The translations under genes and the position numbers were made by a program. Source: Sphingomonas glacialis (GTDB lineage: Bacteria > Pseudomonadota > Alphaproteobacteria > Sphingomonadales > Sphingomonadaceae). Taken from it: a stretch of DNA of 64,000 nucleotides. Shown piece after piece: positions 1 to 9,386 of this stretch (the stretch's first letter is position 1; each line of letters begins with the position of its first letter). The notes under the pieces were generated by a model. The model ran no database searches, had not been told where the DNA came from, and worked only from the letters and a program-made list of their open reading frames with translations. The stretch is from assembly GCF_006439055.1 (NCBI RefSeq), contig NZ_RCZC01000002.1, positions 977,220 through 1,041,219 on the forward strand, read 5' to 3'.

Positions 1-495
1 GCAGCCTTCGCCGCCGCCGGCGCGACGGTCGCTTATGAAAGCGACCTCCTCCCCGATCTCGTCGAGCAGCACGCCGATTACATGCGCATCCTCGCGGTCG
101 CGATGGCGCGCGGCCAGCCGCCCCGCGCCGGCCCGCCCTCAACGCCGATGCCGGTGCTGCTCGATCGCCAGGCCGAATGCCGCCGCGCGTGGCGCCGCCT
201 GTTCCGCGACTATGACGCGGTGATCGCCCCCGCCTGGGGCACCACCGCGTTCGCGCACGACGACACGCCGATCGAAACGCGCGAGGCGTGGATCGACGGC
301 GCGCCCAGCCCGTTCGGCGCGCAGATCGCCTATCCCGGCCTCGCCACCTTCCCGCTGCTGCCCGCCACCAGCGTCCCCGTCGGCACCGACCCCGACGGCC
401 TACCGATCGGCGTGCAGGTGATCGCCGACCGTTACGCCGACCATACCGCCATCGCCGTCGCGCGCCTCGCGCACGACCTTACTCGGAGCCGATAG
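1..495 (+). CDS. Amidase family protein, C-terminal part (cut by window start)
   Basis: This open frame runs in from the left edge without a start codon, so only the last 164 codons are present. The stretch ATSVPVGTDPDGLPIGVQVI followed by a final helix is the usual end of amidase-signature (GatA-like) enzymes, which hydrolyse amide bonds. The Ser-Ser-Lys catalytic centre would lie upstream of the window, so the substrate cannot be read. The stop TAG is directly followed by the ATG of the next acyl-CoA dehydrogenase with no spacer, which suggests co-transcription and coupled translation. The family is fairly sure; a specific role is not. Confidence 0.75.
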   Translation, partial: AAFAAAGATVAYESDLLPDLVEQHADYMRILAVAMARGQPPRAGPPSTPMPVLLDRQAECRRAWRRLFRDYDAVIAPAWGTTAFAHDDTPIETREAWIDGAPSPFGAQIAYPGLATFPLLPATSVPVGTDPDGLPIGVQVIADRYADHTAIAVARLAHDLTRSR

Positions 496-1677
496 ATGAC
501 CCAGGATCTCGACACCTTCCGCAGCGAAACCCGCGCCTGGCTCGAAGCCAATTGCCCGCCCGAAATGCGCGAACCCGTGCGTTCCGAAAAGGACGCCAAT
601 TGGGGCGGCCGCAACCCCGATTTCCAGCCCGGCCAGAAAGAATGGATGAACGCGATGGCGTCGCGCGGCTGGACCGTGCCCGACTGGCCCAAGGCCTATG
701 GCGGCGGCGGCCTCAACCCTGCCGAGACCAAGATCCTGCGCGAAGAAATGGCCGCAATAAAGGCACGCAATCCGCTCAATTCGTTCGGCATCTCGATGCT
801 CGGGCCGGCGTTGCTCAAATACGGCACTGAGGAGCAGAAGCTCGAGCATCTCACCAAGATCGCCCGCGGCGAGATCCGCTGGTGCCAGGGCTATTCGGAG
901 CCCAATGCCGGCTCGGATCTCGCTAGCCTCGCCACCTCGGCCGAAGATGCCGGCGACCATTACATCGTCAACGGGCAGAAGGTGTGGACGTCGTACGCCG
1001 ACAAGGCCGACTGGATCTTCTGCCTCGTCCGCACCGACAAGAGCAGCAAGCAGGGCGGCATCAGTTTCGTATTGTTCGACATGGCGAGCGAAGGCGTCTC
1101 GACCAAGCCGATCCTGCTGATCTCGGGCTATTCGCCGTTCTGCGAAACCTTCATGGACAATGTGAAAGTGCCGAAGTCGCAGCGCATCCATGACGAGAAC
1201 AAGGGCTGGGACGTCGCGAAATATCTGCTCGGGCATGAGCGCGAGATGATCTCGGGCATGGGGCTCGCGTCGAGCGGCGGCAATCCGTTGCTCGACGGCG
1301 CGATCGCGACGATCGGGCTCGATGCCGAGGGTCGGCTGGCCGACCCGCTGCTGCGCGGCGCGATCGCTATGTTCGAGGTCCGCGCGAAAGCGTTCGGGTC
1401 GATGTCCGAGCGTTTCATCGACGAATTGAAGGCCGGCCGCGCGCACCCCGCCCAGCCTTCGATGATGAAATATTACGGTACCGAGCTCAACAAGAGCCGC
1501 CATGAGCTGATGATGGCGGCGGGCGGATCGGACGCGCTCGAATGGGAGAGCGAAGGCTCGCGCGGCGGCGCCGAGGCGCGCGCCTGGCTGCGCACCAAGG
1601 CCAATTCGATCGAGGGCGGGACGAGCGAGGTCCAGCTCAACATCATCGCCAAGCGCATCCTGGAATTGCCGGCGTAA
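496..1677 (+). CDS. Acyl-CoA dehydrogenase (likely catalytic subunit of a pair)
   Basis: The 393-residue protein has the normal three-domain acyl-CoA dehydrogenase layout: a helical N-terminus with WPKAYGGGG, a beta domain with QGYSEPNAGSDLA, and a C-terminal helical domain ending in EGGTSEVQ. It should oxidise an acyl-CoA to the 2,3-enoyl-CoA using FAD. The Glu in EGGTSE is the likely catalytic base or nearby. Its start abuts the stop of the amidase gene. The next gene is a second, diverged acyl-CoA dehydrogenase that lacks this motif. That arrangement recalls the alpha2beta2 enzymes of steroid and branched-chain degradation. The substrate is not determined. Confidence 0.9.
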   Translation: MTQDLDTFRSETRAWLEANCPPEMREPVRSEKDANWGGRNPDFQPGQKEWMNAMASRGWTVPDWPKAYGGGGLNPAETKILREEMAAIKARNPLNSFGISMLGPALLKYGTEEQKLEHLTKIARGEIRWCQGYSEPNAGSDLASLATSAEDAGDHYIVNGQKVWTSYADKADWIFCLVRTDKSSKQGGISFVLFDMASEGVSTKPILLISGYSPFCETFMDNVKVPKSQRIHDENKGWDVAKYLLGHEREMISGMGLASSGGNPLLDGAIATIGLDAEGRLADPLLRGAIAMFEVRAKAFGSMSERFIDELKAGRAHPAQPSMMKYYGTELNKSRHELMMAAGGSDALEWESEGSRGGAEARAWLRTKANSIEGGTSEVQLNIIAKRILELPA

Positions 1678-1682
1678 GCAAC

Positions 1683-1773
1683 GTCGCCCCGGCGAAGGCC
1701 GGGGCCGCCGCGTTGCCGCGCGCAACGCCGCGAGTGCCCGTATCACAGCGGCCCCGGCCTTCGCCGGGGCGAC
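1683..1773. repeat. Dispersed palindromic repeat, family A copy 1
   Basis: Two inverted arms of about 26 bases flank a variable centre. The left arm begins GTCGCCCCGGCGAAGGCC and the right arm is its reverse complement. The element sits between two co-directional acyl-CoA dehydrogenase genes. The same arms recur at 4745, 7876, 10646 and 49381, and a half copy lies at 57961. It can form a long hairpin in RNA or DNA. It resembles REP/BIME-type intergenic elements and carries no coding capacity. Confidence 0.85.
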
Positions 1774-1784
1774 GGAGTTTAGAA

Positions 1785-2912
1785 ATGCCCCTCTATCTCA
1801 ACGAAGACCAAACCGCCCTGCAGGACACCATCCGCGATTTCGTCGCGGAGCAGGCCCCCGTCAGCCACATGCGGGGCTTGCGCGACAGCAAGGACGCCGC
1901 CGGCTTCAGCCGCGACCTCTGGAAAAACTTCGCCGAAATGGGCTTCACCGGCATCCTGATCGGCGAATCCGAAGGCGGGCTCGGCCTCGGCCATGTCGAG
2001 GCGGGCGTCGTGCTCGAGGAGATCGGCCGCAACCTGTCGCCCTCGCCCTTCCTCACCACCGCGGTCGCGGCGGTCGAGGCGCTCAAGGGCACGGCGCATG
2101 CCGAGCGCTGGTTCCCCGGCATCATCACCGGCGACACCGTCGCCGCGCTGGCGATCGACGAAGGTGCCAAGCATCGCGACAGCATCGGCCTCAAGGCCGA
2201 GCGTTCGGGCAACGGCTTCAAGCTCACCGGCAAGAAGCAGTTCGTCACGCACGGCCATGTCGCCGACCTGCTGATCGTCGCCGCCCGCACCGCCGGCAGC
2301 GTCGACGATGCCGAGGGCATCACGCTGTTCGCCATCCCCAAGGACGCCGCCAACCTCACCGCCACCCCCGAGCGCCTTGCGGACGCGAGCCTCGCGGCGC
2401 GGCTCGAGTTCGACGGTGTCGAGGTCGATGCCGATGCGGTGATCGGCGAGATCGACGGCGGTCGCACCCCGCTCGAGCGGCTGCTCCGCGCCGGGCGGAC
2501 CGGCGCCTCGGCCGAATTGCTCGGCGTCGGCGGCGGCGCGATGGACATGACGGTCGGCTATCTCAAGGAGCGCAAGCAGTTCGGCACGCTGATCGGCAGC
2601 TTCCAAGCGCTCCAGCATCGTGCCGCGCATCTCTATTCGGAGATGGAAGTCGCGCGCGCCGCGGTGATGAAGGCGCAGCAACTGCTCGATCTCGACAGCC
2701 CGCACGCCGACACCGCGGTGTCCGTGGCGAAAGCAATGACCGCGCTGGCGACGACGCTGTCGGTGCAGGAAGGCGTGCAGATGCACGGCGGCATCGGCAT
2801 GACCGATGAGTATGACATCGGCTTCTACATGAAGCGCGCGCGCGTGCTGGCCGAGATGTTCGGCGATGCGAACTTCCATGCCGACAAGGTGGCGCGCGCG
2901 GCGGGGTACTAA
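1785..2912 (+). CDS. Acyl-CoA dehydrogenase (likely non-catalytic partner subunit)
   Basis: This is a 375-residue acyl-CoA dehydrogenase fold. It has an N-terminal domain (LNEDQTALQDTIRDFV), a middle domain, and a C-terminus with MHGGIGMTDEYDIGFYMKRA. At the place where active enzymes carry a Glu-containing loop such as EGGTSE, this protein has FGDANFH. That is typical of the diverged partner in heteromeric acyl-CoA dehydrogenases. The ATG at 1785 lies just after the palindromic repeat and begins the conserved N-terminus; upstream in-frame codons would translate the repeat and were excluded. With the preceding gene it probably forms an alpha2beta2 enzyme. This is an inference from gene order and motif loss. 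Confidence 0.85.
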   Translation: MPLYLNEDQTALQDTIRDFVAEQAPVSHMRGLRDSKDAAGFSRDLWKNFAEMGFTGILIGESEGGLGLGHVEAGVVLEEIGRNLSPSPFLTTAVAAVEALKGTAHAERWFPGIITGDTVAALAIDEGAKHRDSIGLKAERSGNGFKLTGKKQFVTHGHVADLLIVAARTAGSVDDAEGITLFAIPKDAANLTATPERLADASLAARLEFDGVEVDADAVIGEIDGGRTPLERLLRAGRTGASAELLGVGGGAMDMTVGYLKERKQFGTLIGSFQALQHRAAHLYSEMEVARAAVMKAQQLLDLDSPHADTAVSVAKAMTALATTLSVQEGVQMHGGIGMTDEYDIGFYMKRARVLAEMFGDANFHADKVARAAGY

Positions 2913-2915
2913 TCT

Positions 2916-3040
2916 CCCTCTCCCCTCAGGGGAGAGGGCAAGCGAGGCGAAGCCGAAGCGCGGGAGAGGGGCCGTCACGCGCACCGCCCGCCATCACACG
3001 CCCCCTCTCCCCTACCCTCTCCCCGCAAGCGGGGAGAGGG
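2916..3040. repeat. Dispersed palindromic repeat pair, family C copy 1
   Basis: Two perfect hairpins flank about 75 bases. One is CCCTCTCCCCT with its complement at 2916-2938 (1-base loop). The other is CCCTCTCCCCGC with its complement at 3015-3040 (2-base loop). They occupy the gap between the acyl-CoA dehydrogenase and tesB. A related C/T-rich palindrome pair lies at 5610-5720. The first hairpin may also act as a transcript end because it begins 3 bases after the stop codon, although no T tract follows. Confidence 0.8.
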
Positions 3041-3054
3041 AGTAAGGACTGCTT

Positions 3055-3930
3055 ATGACCGACCCCACCCCCGCCCAGCTGGCGCAGCAACTCGTCGACC
3101 TGCTCGACATCGAGCAAATCGACACCGACCTCTACCGCGGCCCCCGCGGCACCGACGGCTTCGGCCGCGTGTTCGGCGGACAGGTCATCGCCCAGGCGCT
3201 CCAAGCCGCGCAGCGCTCAACCGATGCCCCAAAGCAAGCCCATTCTCTCCACGCCTATTTCATGCGACCCGGCGACGAGAGCCACCCGATCCTCTACCGT
3301 GTCGTGCGCGATTTCGACGGCAAGAGCTTCGCCACCCGCCGCGTCATCGCGACGCAGCGCGGCGTGCCGATCCTCAACCTCGCCTGCTCGCTGCAAATCC
3401 CAGAGGATGGTCTCGCGCATCAGGACGCGATGCCCGACGTCCCTCCTCCCGAGGAGCTGACCAGCGACCGCGAGCTGCGCCTCGCGATGATCGAGCGCAT
3501 CCCCGAGAAATTCCGCGCGATGTTCCTGCGCCCGCGCATGGTCGACATTCGCCCGGTTAGCCCACGCAGCTGGCTCGATCCGGTCCAGCAGGAGCCCCGC
3601 CAGAACAGCTGGTTCCGCGTGGTAGCCCCGATCGGCGACGATCCTGCACTGCACCGTGCCATTCTCGCTTATGCCTCGGACATGTCGCTGCTTGGCACGT
3701 CGACGCTCGCGCACGGCGTCAACTGGATGACGCACAAGTTGCAGACCGCCAGCCTCGACCATGCGCTCTGGCTGCACGAGGATTTCCGCGCCGACGACTG
3801 GCTGCTCTATGTCTGCGACAGCCCGTGGGCGGGCCATGCGCGCGGCTTCAACCGCGGCAAGATCTTCGCGCGCGACGGGCGGCTGGTGGCGAGCGTCGCG
3901 CAGGAAGGGCTGATCCGCCTGCGCGAGTGA
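3055..3930 (+). CDS. tesB: Acyl-CoA thioesterase II
   Basis: The 291-residue protein is a double hot-dog thioesterase of the TesB family. These cytoplasmic enzymes cleave medium and long acyl-CoA to free acid and CoA. The N-terminal hot-dog has FGRVFGGQVIAQAL and HSLHAYFMRPGD. The catalytic residues are visible as Asp209 (YASDMSLLG), Thr215 or Thr217, and Gln283 near the end (SVAQEGLIR). Length and motif spacing match the E. coli enzyme. It lies downstream of the acyl-CoA dehydrogenase pair after a palindromic repeat. It ends 3 bases from the convergent SDR gene, leaving almost no room for separate terminators. Confidence 0.93.
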   Translation: MTDPTPAQLAQQLVDLLDIEQIDTDLYRGPRGTDGFGRVFGGQVIAQALQAAQRSTDAPKQAHSLHAYFMRPGDESHPILYRVVRDFDGKSFATRRVIATQRGVPILNLACSLQIPEDGLAHQDAMPDVPPPEELTSDRELRLAMIERIPEKFRAMFLRPRMVDIRPVSPRSWLDPVQQEPRQNSWFRVVAPIGDDPALHRAILAYASDMSLLGTSTLAHGVNWMTHKLQTASLDHALWLHEDFRADDWLLYVCDSPWAGHARGFNRGKIFARDGRLVASVAQEGLIRLRE

Positions 3931-3933
3931 CCG

Positions 3934-4734
<801 letters not shown>

Positions 4735-4744
4735 TGCATCCTCC

Positions 4745-4829
4745 GTCGCCCCGGCGGAGGCCGGGGCCGTTTCGTTTGAGGCACATTCGTGCCAAGCCAC
4801 ACACCGGCCCCGGCCTCCTCCGGGGCGAC
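4745..4829. repeat. Dispersed palindromic repeat, family A copy 2
   Basis: The inverted arms GTCGCCCCGGCGGAGGCC and complement flank a variable centre containing GAGGCACATTCGTGCC, itself partly self-complementary. The element lies between the two SDR genes, inside what looks like one operon. The hairpin could therefore modulate the distal gene. Confidence 0.85.
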
Positions 4830-4833
4830 AGCG

Positions 4834-5598
4834 CTAGATGGTAACCCCGCCGTCGAGCACGATCGTCTGCCCGGTCATGAAGCTGCTCGCCGCACTGGCG
4901 AGGAACACGACCGCGCCCGCGATCTCCTCAGGCTCGCCGATGCGGCGCAAGGGCACCGTCTTGTTCGCCGCCTCGATCCGCTCGGGATCCTCCCACAGCG
5001 CGCGCGCGAAATCGGTCTTGATCAGCCCTGGCGCGATGCAATTGACGCGGACGTTGTCGGGCCCGAATTCATGCGCGAGATTGCGCGCGAGTTGCATGTC
5101 GGCGGCCTTCGAGATGCAGTACGCGCCGATCACGGTAGACCCGCGCAGGCCCCCGATCGAGGAGACGATGACGATGCTGCCCGATCGCCGCGCGCGCATC
5201 TCGGGCGCTACCATCGATATCAGCCAGTGGTTCGAGACGATGTTGTTGTCGAGGATCTTGCGGAACTGCTCGTCGGCGATCCCCGCCTGCGGGCCGTAAT
5301 AGGGGTTGGAGGCGGCGTTACAGACGAGCACATCGATCTGCCCGAACGCCGCGCGGGTCGCGTCAACGAGGTGCTGCAGGCCCCCCTTGTCGGAGATGTT
5401 GGCGGCAACCGCAATCGCCGTGCCGTCGCCGAAGCGCGCGTTGAGCTCGGCGGCGACCGAGTCGCAGGCATCCTGCTTGCGGCTCGAGATGACGACCTTC
5501 GCACCATGCTCGGCGAGTTCGAACGCGCTGGCCTTGCCGATCCCGCGCGAGGATCCGGTGACGATGGCGACTTTGCCCGTGAGATCGAATTGCGACAT
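4834..5598 (-). CDS. Short-chain dehydrogenase/reductase
   Basis: The protein is a 254-residue classical SDR with TGSSRGIGKA in the nucleotide site, NAAS at the NAG position, and the catalytic Ser and Tyr-x3-Lys in SSIGGLRGSTVIGAYCISK. It ends FMTGQTIVLDGGVTI. Arg residues after the second beta strand (ISSRKQD) suggest a preference for NADP. It is separated from the downstream SDR by a palindromic repeat and from the upstream kinase gene by another. It is probably one redox step of the pathway encoded by this operon. The substrate cannot be read from the sequence. Confidence 0.88.
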   Translation of the reverse strand: MSQFDLTGKVAIVTGSSRGIGKASAFELAEHGAKVVISSRKQDACDSVAAELNARFGDGTAIAVAANISDKGGLQHLVDATRAAFGQIDVLVCNAASNPYYGPQAGIADEQFRKILDNNIVSNHWLISMVAPEMRARRSGSIVIVSSIGGLRGSTVIGAYCISKAADMQLARNLAHEFGPDNVRVNCIAPGLIKTDFARALWEDPERIEAANKTVPLRRIGEPEEIAGAVVFLASAASSFMTGQTIVLDGGVTI

Positions 5599-5609
5599 GG
5601 CCTTCTTCT

Positions 5610-5720
5610 CCCCTCCCGCTTGCGGGAGGGGTCGGGGGTGGGCGCCCGCTCTCCTTCAAGCTGTGTTCTCGATCGTGAGCGCGAGCCCACCCCCAGCCCC
5701 TCCGGCAAGCGGGAGGGGAG
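5610..5720. repeat. Dispersed palindromic repeat pair, family C copy 2
   Basis: The left part is a perfect hairpin, CCCCTCCCGC with its complement (5610-5631, 2-base loop), followed by GGGGGTGGG. The right part (about 5689-5720) is the inverse, with CCCACCCCC then a CGGGAGGGG arm. The layout is two mirrored ends around a variable core, as in the 2916-3040 element but with a different arm sequence. It lies between the kinase and SDR genes. Confidence 0.8.
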
Positions 5721-5725
5721 GAAAA

Positions 5726-6781
5726 CTACGCCCCCGCCTTCACCGCGAAATCCCACGCCGCATCCGCCAGCCGATACACCTCGGCCGCCGATTTCTCCGC
5801 CTGCGCGCTCGACGCTGTCCCCTCGACGATCCGCTTCTTGATCCCCTGGACGATCCCCGTCAGCCGGAAGAGGTTGTACGAGAAATACCAGTTGAGGTCA
5901 GGCACCCCGTCCCGCCCCGTCGCCGCGCAATAGCGCTCGACCATCGCCTCGATCGTCGGGATGCCAGTCTCGGGTCCAGTATGCCCGAGCACCCCCGAAC
6001 GCCCCTCGGGCGCGGTCACCCAGCTCATCAGGAAATAAGAGAAATCCGCGAGCGGATCGCCGAGCGTCGACAATTCCCAGTCGAGCAACGCAATCACGCG
6101 CGGTTCGGTCTTGTGGAAGATCATATTGTCGATGCGGAAATCGCCATGCACCACCGACGTCCGCGTCTGCTCGGGCACGGTGCGGCCGAGATAGTCGATT
6201 AGCTTTTCGACCTGCGGCATAGGCTCGGTCTCGGACGCGCGATACTGCTTGGTCCAGCGCGCGACCTGGCGCTCGAAATAATTGCCCGGCCGCCCGTACT
6301 CGCCCAGCCCCGCCGCAACATGGTCGGTATTATGCAACGCCGCGAGCGTGTCGCACATCGCGTTGTAGACGCCCGTCCGCTCGTCGGGCGTGTAGTCGGG
6401 CAAGGTGCCGTCCCACAGATTGCGCCCATCGGCGAATCCCATCACGTAGAAATCGGTGCCGATCACCGCGGGATCGGTGCACAGCCCATAAGGCTTGGCG
6501 ACCGGGAAACCCGTCGGATACAGACCCGCGATCACCCGATACTCCCGGTCGACCGCATGCGCCGAGGGCAGCAGCACGCCCATCGGCTTGCGCCGCAGCA
6601 CATAGGTGCCCGAGGGCGATTCGATCTTGAAGGTCGGGTTCGACTGCCCGCCCGCGAACTTCGCGTAGGTCAGCGGCCCCACGAAGCCCTCGACATTGGC
6701 GACCATCCACGCCGTCAGCGCGGTCTCGTCGAGCCGGTCCTTCTCGGGAACCGCGATCGTCTGGGGCGCGAAATCGTCCAT
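5726..6781 (-). CDS. APH-family kinase, ACAD10/11- or LvaA-like (candidate 4-hydroxyacyl-CoA kinase)
   Basis: The 351-residue protein has the aminoglycoside phosphotransferase fold. It shows a glycine-rich GGQSNPTFKI loop, the Lys-bearing YVLRRKP strand, the catalytic loop HGDFRIDN (Asp214, Asn219) and the metal-binding DWELSTLGDP. Proteins of this type are fused to an acyl-CoA dehydrogenase in human ACAD10/11. In Pseudomonas, LvaA acts with LvaC to phosphorylate 4-hydroxyacyl-CoA before elimination. Here the kinase is separate from, but in the same operon as, an ACAD11-like dehydrogenase. The ATG at 6781 overlaps the TGA of the upstream gene by one base, so translation is coupled. A GTG one codon earlier is an alternative start. 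The substrate is inferred from context. Confidence 0.85.
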   Translation of the reverse strand: MDDFAPQTIAVPEKDRLDETALTAWMVANVEGFVGPLTYAKFAGGQSNPTFKIESPSGTYVLRRKPMGVLLPSAHAVDREYRVIAGLYPTGFPVAKPYGLCTDPAVIGTDFYVMGFADGRNLWDGTLPDYTPDERTGVYNAMCDTLAALHNTDHVAAGLGEYGRPGNYFERQVARWTKQYRASETEPMPQVEKLIDYLGRTVPEQTRTSVVHGDFRIDNMIFHKTEPRVIALLDWELSTLGDPLADFSYFLMSWVTAPEGRSGVLGHTGPETGIPTIEAMVERYCAATGRDGVPDLNWYFSYNLFRLTGIVQGIKKRIVEGTASSAQAEKSAAEVYRLADAAWDFAVKAGA

Positions 6782-7866
6782 CACGAAAACTCGATAACGG
6801 AGCGCACGGTGTCGCCGGTGCGCAAATTGGCGAGCGCATGGTTGACGTCCTCGAGCTTGATCCGCTCGGCGACCATCGTGTCGAGGTCGAGCTTGCCGTC
6901 GAGATACATCTGCACCAGCCGCGGCAGATCGATCGGGAAGCGGGTCGAGCCCAGCAGCGAGCCTTGCAGCTTCTTGCCCGTCAGGAAGGTCGGCCCCGCG
7001 ATCTTCACGTCATTGCCCGGCGCGATCATCCCGAGGATCGTCGCGGTGCCGCCGCGCCGCAGGATCGTCCAGGCGAGCTCGGCGGTGTTGGGCCGCCCCA
7101 CCGCTTCGATCGCATAATGCACCCCGCCGCCTGTCATCCCGAACACCTTCTTGGCGAGATCGGCATCGTTCGAATCGAGCGTATGCGTCGCGCCGAGCTT
7201 CTCGGCGAGCGCGCGTTTGTCGGCGACCGGGTCGATCGCGATGATCTGCCCCGCCCCGGCGATCTTCGCGGCGTTGATCGCGGCGAGCCCGATCCCGCCG
7301 CAGCCAATCACCGCGACGCTTTCGCCGGGACGCAGCTGGCTATCGTTGAAGATCGAGCCCGCCCCCGTAATCACCGCGCAGCCGAGCAAAGCGGCGCGGT
7401 CGAGCGGCATTTCCTTGCTGATCGCGACGCAGGCGTTTTCGTGGACCAGCATCATCTCGGCGAACGCCGACAAATTGAGGAACGGCGCGAGCGGCGTGCC
7501 GTCTCGCAGGCTCAGTCGTGGCGGCGCGCCCTTGGGCCGCCGGGTCGAGGGATCGACGCACAGCGACGGCCGCCCGGTGACGCACATCTCGCACGCGCCG
7601 CAGAAGACCGTGAAGAAGGTGATGACGTGATCGCCGACCTTGAGATGCGCGACGTCCGAGCCGACCGCCTCGACGATCCCCGCCGCCTCGTGCCCCGGTA
7701 CGGTCGGCATCGGATGCGGGAAGGCGCCATCGACGAAGTGGAGGTCGCTGCGGCACACCCCGCACGCCACGGTGCGGATCAGCACCTCGCGCGGGCCGGG
7801 GTCGGAGATCGCGACGTCGTCGATCACCAGCTCGGTGTTGGGGGCGTAGAGGATGGCTGCTTTCAT
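6781..7866 (-). CDS. Zinc-dependent alcohol dehydrogenase (MDR family)
   Basis: This 361-residue medium-chain dehydrogenase has the catalytic zinc site (CGVCRSDLHFVDG and PGHEAAG) and the structural zinc lobe C-x2-C-x2-C-x7-C (CGACEMCVTGRPSLC). Its GCGGIGLAAINAAKIAGA motif binds NAD(P). It probably oxidises an alcohol to an aldehyde or ketone in the cytoplasm. The ATG at 7866 starts the conserved MKAAIL strand; reading further upstream would translate the palindromic repeat. Its stop overlaps the start of the kinase gene. In this operon it could generate or remove the hydroxy group handled by the kinase and dehydrogenase, but that is only an inference. Confidence 0.9.
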   Translation of the reverse strand: MKAAILYAPNTELVIDDVAISDPGPREVLIRTVACGVCRSDLHFVDGAFPHPMPTVPGHEAAGIVEAVGSDVAHLKVGDHVITFFTVFCGACEMCVTGRPSLCVDPSTRRPKGAPPRLSLRDGTPLAPFLNLSAFAEMMLVHENACVAISKEMPLDRAALLGCAVITGAGSIFNDSQLRPGESVAVIGCGGIGLAAINAAKIAGAGQIIAIDPVADKRALAEKLGATHTLDSNDADLAKKVFGMTGGGVHYAIEAVGRPNTAELAWTILRRGGTATILGMIAPGNDVKIAGPTFLTGKKLQGSLLGSTRFPIDLPRLVQMYLDGKLDLDTMVAERIKLEDVNHALANLRTGDTVRSVIEFS

Positions 7867-7875
7867 CTCAACTCC

Positions 7876-7960
7876 GTCGCCCCGGCGAAGGCCGGGGCCG
7901 TTGCGCTCTGTGGCACGCGCCGCACGATAACCCAGCGGCCCCGGCCTGCGCCGGGGCGAC
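7876..7960. repeat. Dispersed palindromic repeat, family A copy 3
   Basis: The left arm is GTCGCCCCGGCGAAGGCC and the right arm its near-complement. The centre reads CTGTGGCACG, close to the centre of copy 4. The repeat fills the gap between the acyl-CoA dehydrogenase stop and the alcohol dehydrogenase start. Confidence 0.85.
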
Positions 7961-7964
7961 GCCA

Positions 7965-9242
7965 TTACCGCCGCACCGCATCCTTCGCCGCGACCGCCGC
8001 CGGCAGATCGGCGTACTTCCCGAACTCGTTCCGCGCGATCGCCCGGTTGTGCACCTCGTCCGGCCCATCGGCGAAGCGCAGCGTCCGCATCGCCGCCCAG
8101 TCGTGCGCCAGCGCGAAATCGCCCGAGACGCCGCCGCCGCCATGCGCCTGGATCGCATCGTCGAGGATCTTGAGCGCCATGTTGGGCGCCTGCACCTTGA
8201 TCATCGCAATCTCTTGCTGCGCCGACTTGTTACCCGCTTTGTCCATCATGTCGGCGGCCTTGAGGCACAGCAGTCGCGTCATCTCGATGTCGATCCGCGC
8301 GCGCGCGATGCGCTCCTCCCACACCGATTGATCGGCGATCCGCTTGCCGAACGCGACGCGCGTCAGCAGGCGCTTGGCCATCGCTTCGATGCCCGTCTCG
8401 GCGACGCCGATCGTGCGCATGCAGTGATGGATCCGGCCCGGCCCGAGCCGCCCCTGCGCGATCTCGAACCCACGCCCCTCGCCGAGCAGGATGTTCTCGG
8501 CGGGAACGCGGACATTCTCGAGCACGACTTCGCCGTGCCCGTGCGGCGCATGGTCATAGCCATAGACCGACAGCATCCGCTTGATCGTCACGCCGGGCGC
8601 ATCCATCGGCACGAGGATCTGGCTCTGCTGGCTGTGGCGCGAGGCGTCGGGGTTGGTCTTGCCCATGGTGATCGCGATCTTGCAGCGCGGATCGCCGACG
8701 CCCGACGACCACCATTTCGTGCCGTTGATGACATAGAAGTCACCGTCGCGGACGATCGAGGTTTCGATATTGGTCGCGTCGGACGATGCTACCGCGGGCT
8801 CGGTCATCAGGAAGGCCGAACGGATCTCGCCGTTCATCAGCGGGCGCAGCCAGCGCTCCTTCTGCTCAAGGGTGCCGTAGCGGTGGAGCACCTCCATATT
8901 GCCGGTATCGGGTGCCGAACAATTGAAGCATTCGCTCGCCCAGCCAACCTTGCCCATCTCCTCGGCGCATAACGCATATTCGAGGTTGGTCAGCTGCGTG
9001 CCTTCGAAGACGAACGAATCGTCGACATGGCTCTGCCCCGAATGCGGCGGCATGAAGAAATTCCACAGGCCGGCGGCCTTGGTCTTTTCCTTCATCTCCT
9101 CGATCACCGGAATGACCTTCCAGCGCTCACCGCCATGGTGCTGCTCGTCATATTCGGCCTGGCGCGGGCGGATCTGCTGGTCGATGAACCCCTTCACGCG
9201 ATCCCGGAAATAGATCTCGCGTTCGCTGAAGCTGAAGTCCAT
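7965..9242 (-). CDS. Acyl-CoA dehydrogenase, ACAD10/11- or LvaC-like
   Basis: The 425-residue protein has all acyl-CoA dehydrogenase domains. It has the long N-terminal helices of the ACAD11 branch ([20 protein letters not shown]), [15 protein letters not shown] in the beta domain, and the C-terminal [14 protein letters not shown] instead of a Glu loop. The DGPDEVH segment is characteristic of the ACAD10/11 branch, where an Asp replaces the usual Glu. The start at 9242 is preceded by GGAGAGAG at good spacing. It is the first gene of a five-gene operon that also encodes an APH-type kinase, the other half of ACAD10/11. The operon is divergent from a double TetR regulator. Confidence 0.9.
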   Translation of the reverse strand: MDFSFSEREIYFRDRVKGFIDQQIRPRQAEYDEQHHGGERWKVIPVIEEMKEKTKAAGLWNFFMPPHSGQSHVDDSFVFEGTQLTNLEYALCAEEMGKVGWASECFNCSAPDTGNMEVLHRYGTLEQKERWLRPLMNGEIRSAFLMTEPAVASSDATNIETSIVRDGDFYVINGTKWWSSGVGDPRCKIAITMGKTNPDASRHSQQSQILVPMDAPGVTIKRMLSVYGYDHAPHGHGEVVLENVRVPAENILLGEGRGFEIAQGRLGPGRIHHCMRTIGVAETGIEAMAKRLLTRVAFGKRIADQSVWEERIARARIDIEMTRLLCLKAADMMDKAGNKSAQQEIAMIKVQAPNMALKILDDAIQAHGGGGVSGDFALAHDWAAMRTLRFADGPDEVHNRAIARNEFGKYADLPAAVAAKDAVRR

Positions 9243-9283
9243 CTGCTCTCTCCAATCGGGTCGTTGGGAGGCTGGGTATACCG

Positions 9284-9299
9284 TACCGCGTTTTCGGTA
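9284..9299. promoter_or_regulatory. Inverted repeat in divergent promoter region (candidate TetR operator)
   Basis: TACCG-N6-CGGTA forms a 16-base inverted repeat midway between the acyl-CoA dehydrogenase start (9242) and the double TetR gene (9387). A second TACCG half precedes it. Position and symmetry fit an operator controlling both directions. No other copy was found, so this is a weak call. Confidence 0.4.
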
Positions 9300-9386
9300 A
9301 AGCGTCTTTGGCGCGGAAAAGCCACGCATTGATCGTGCGCACAAAAGGGACTGTTTCTTCTAAAAGATGATGGTACAGGTTGCCGG

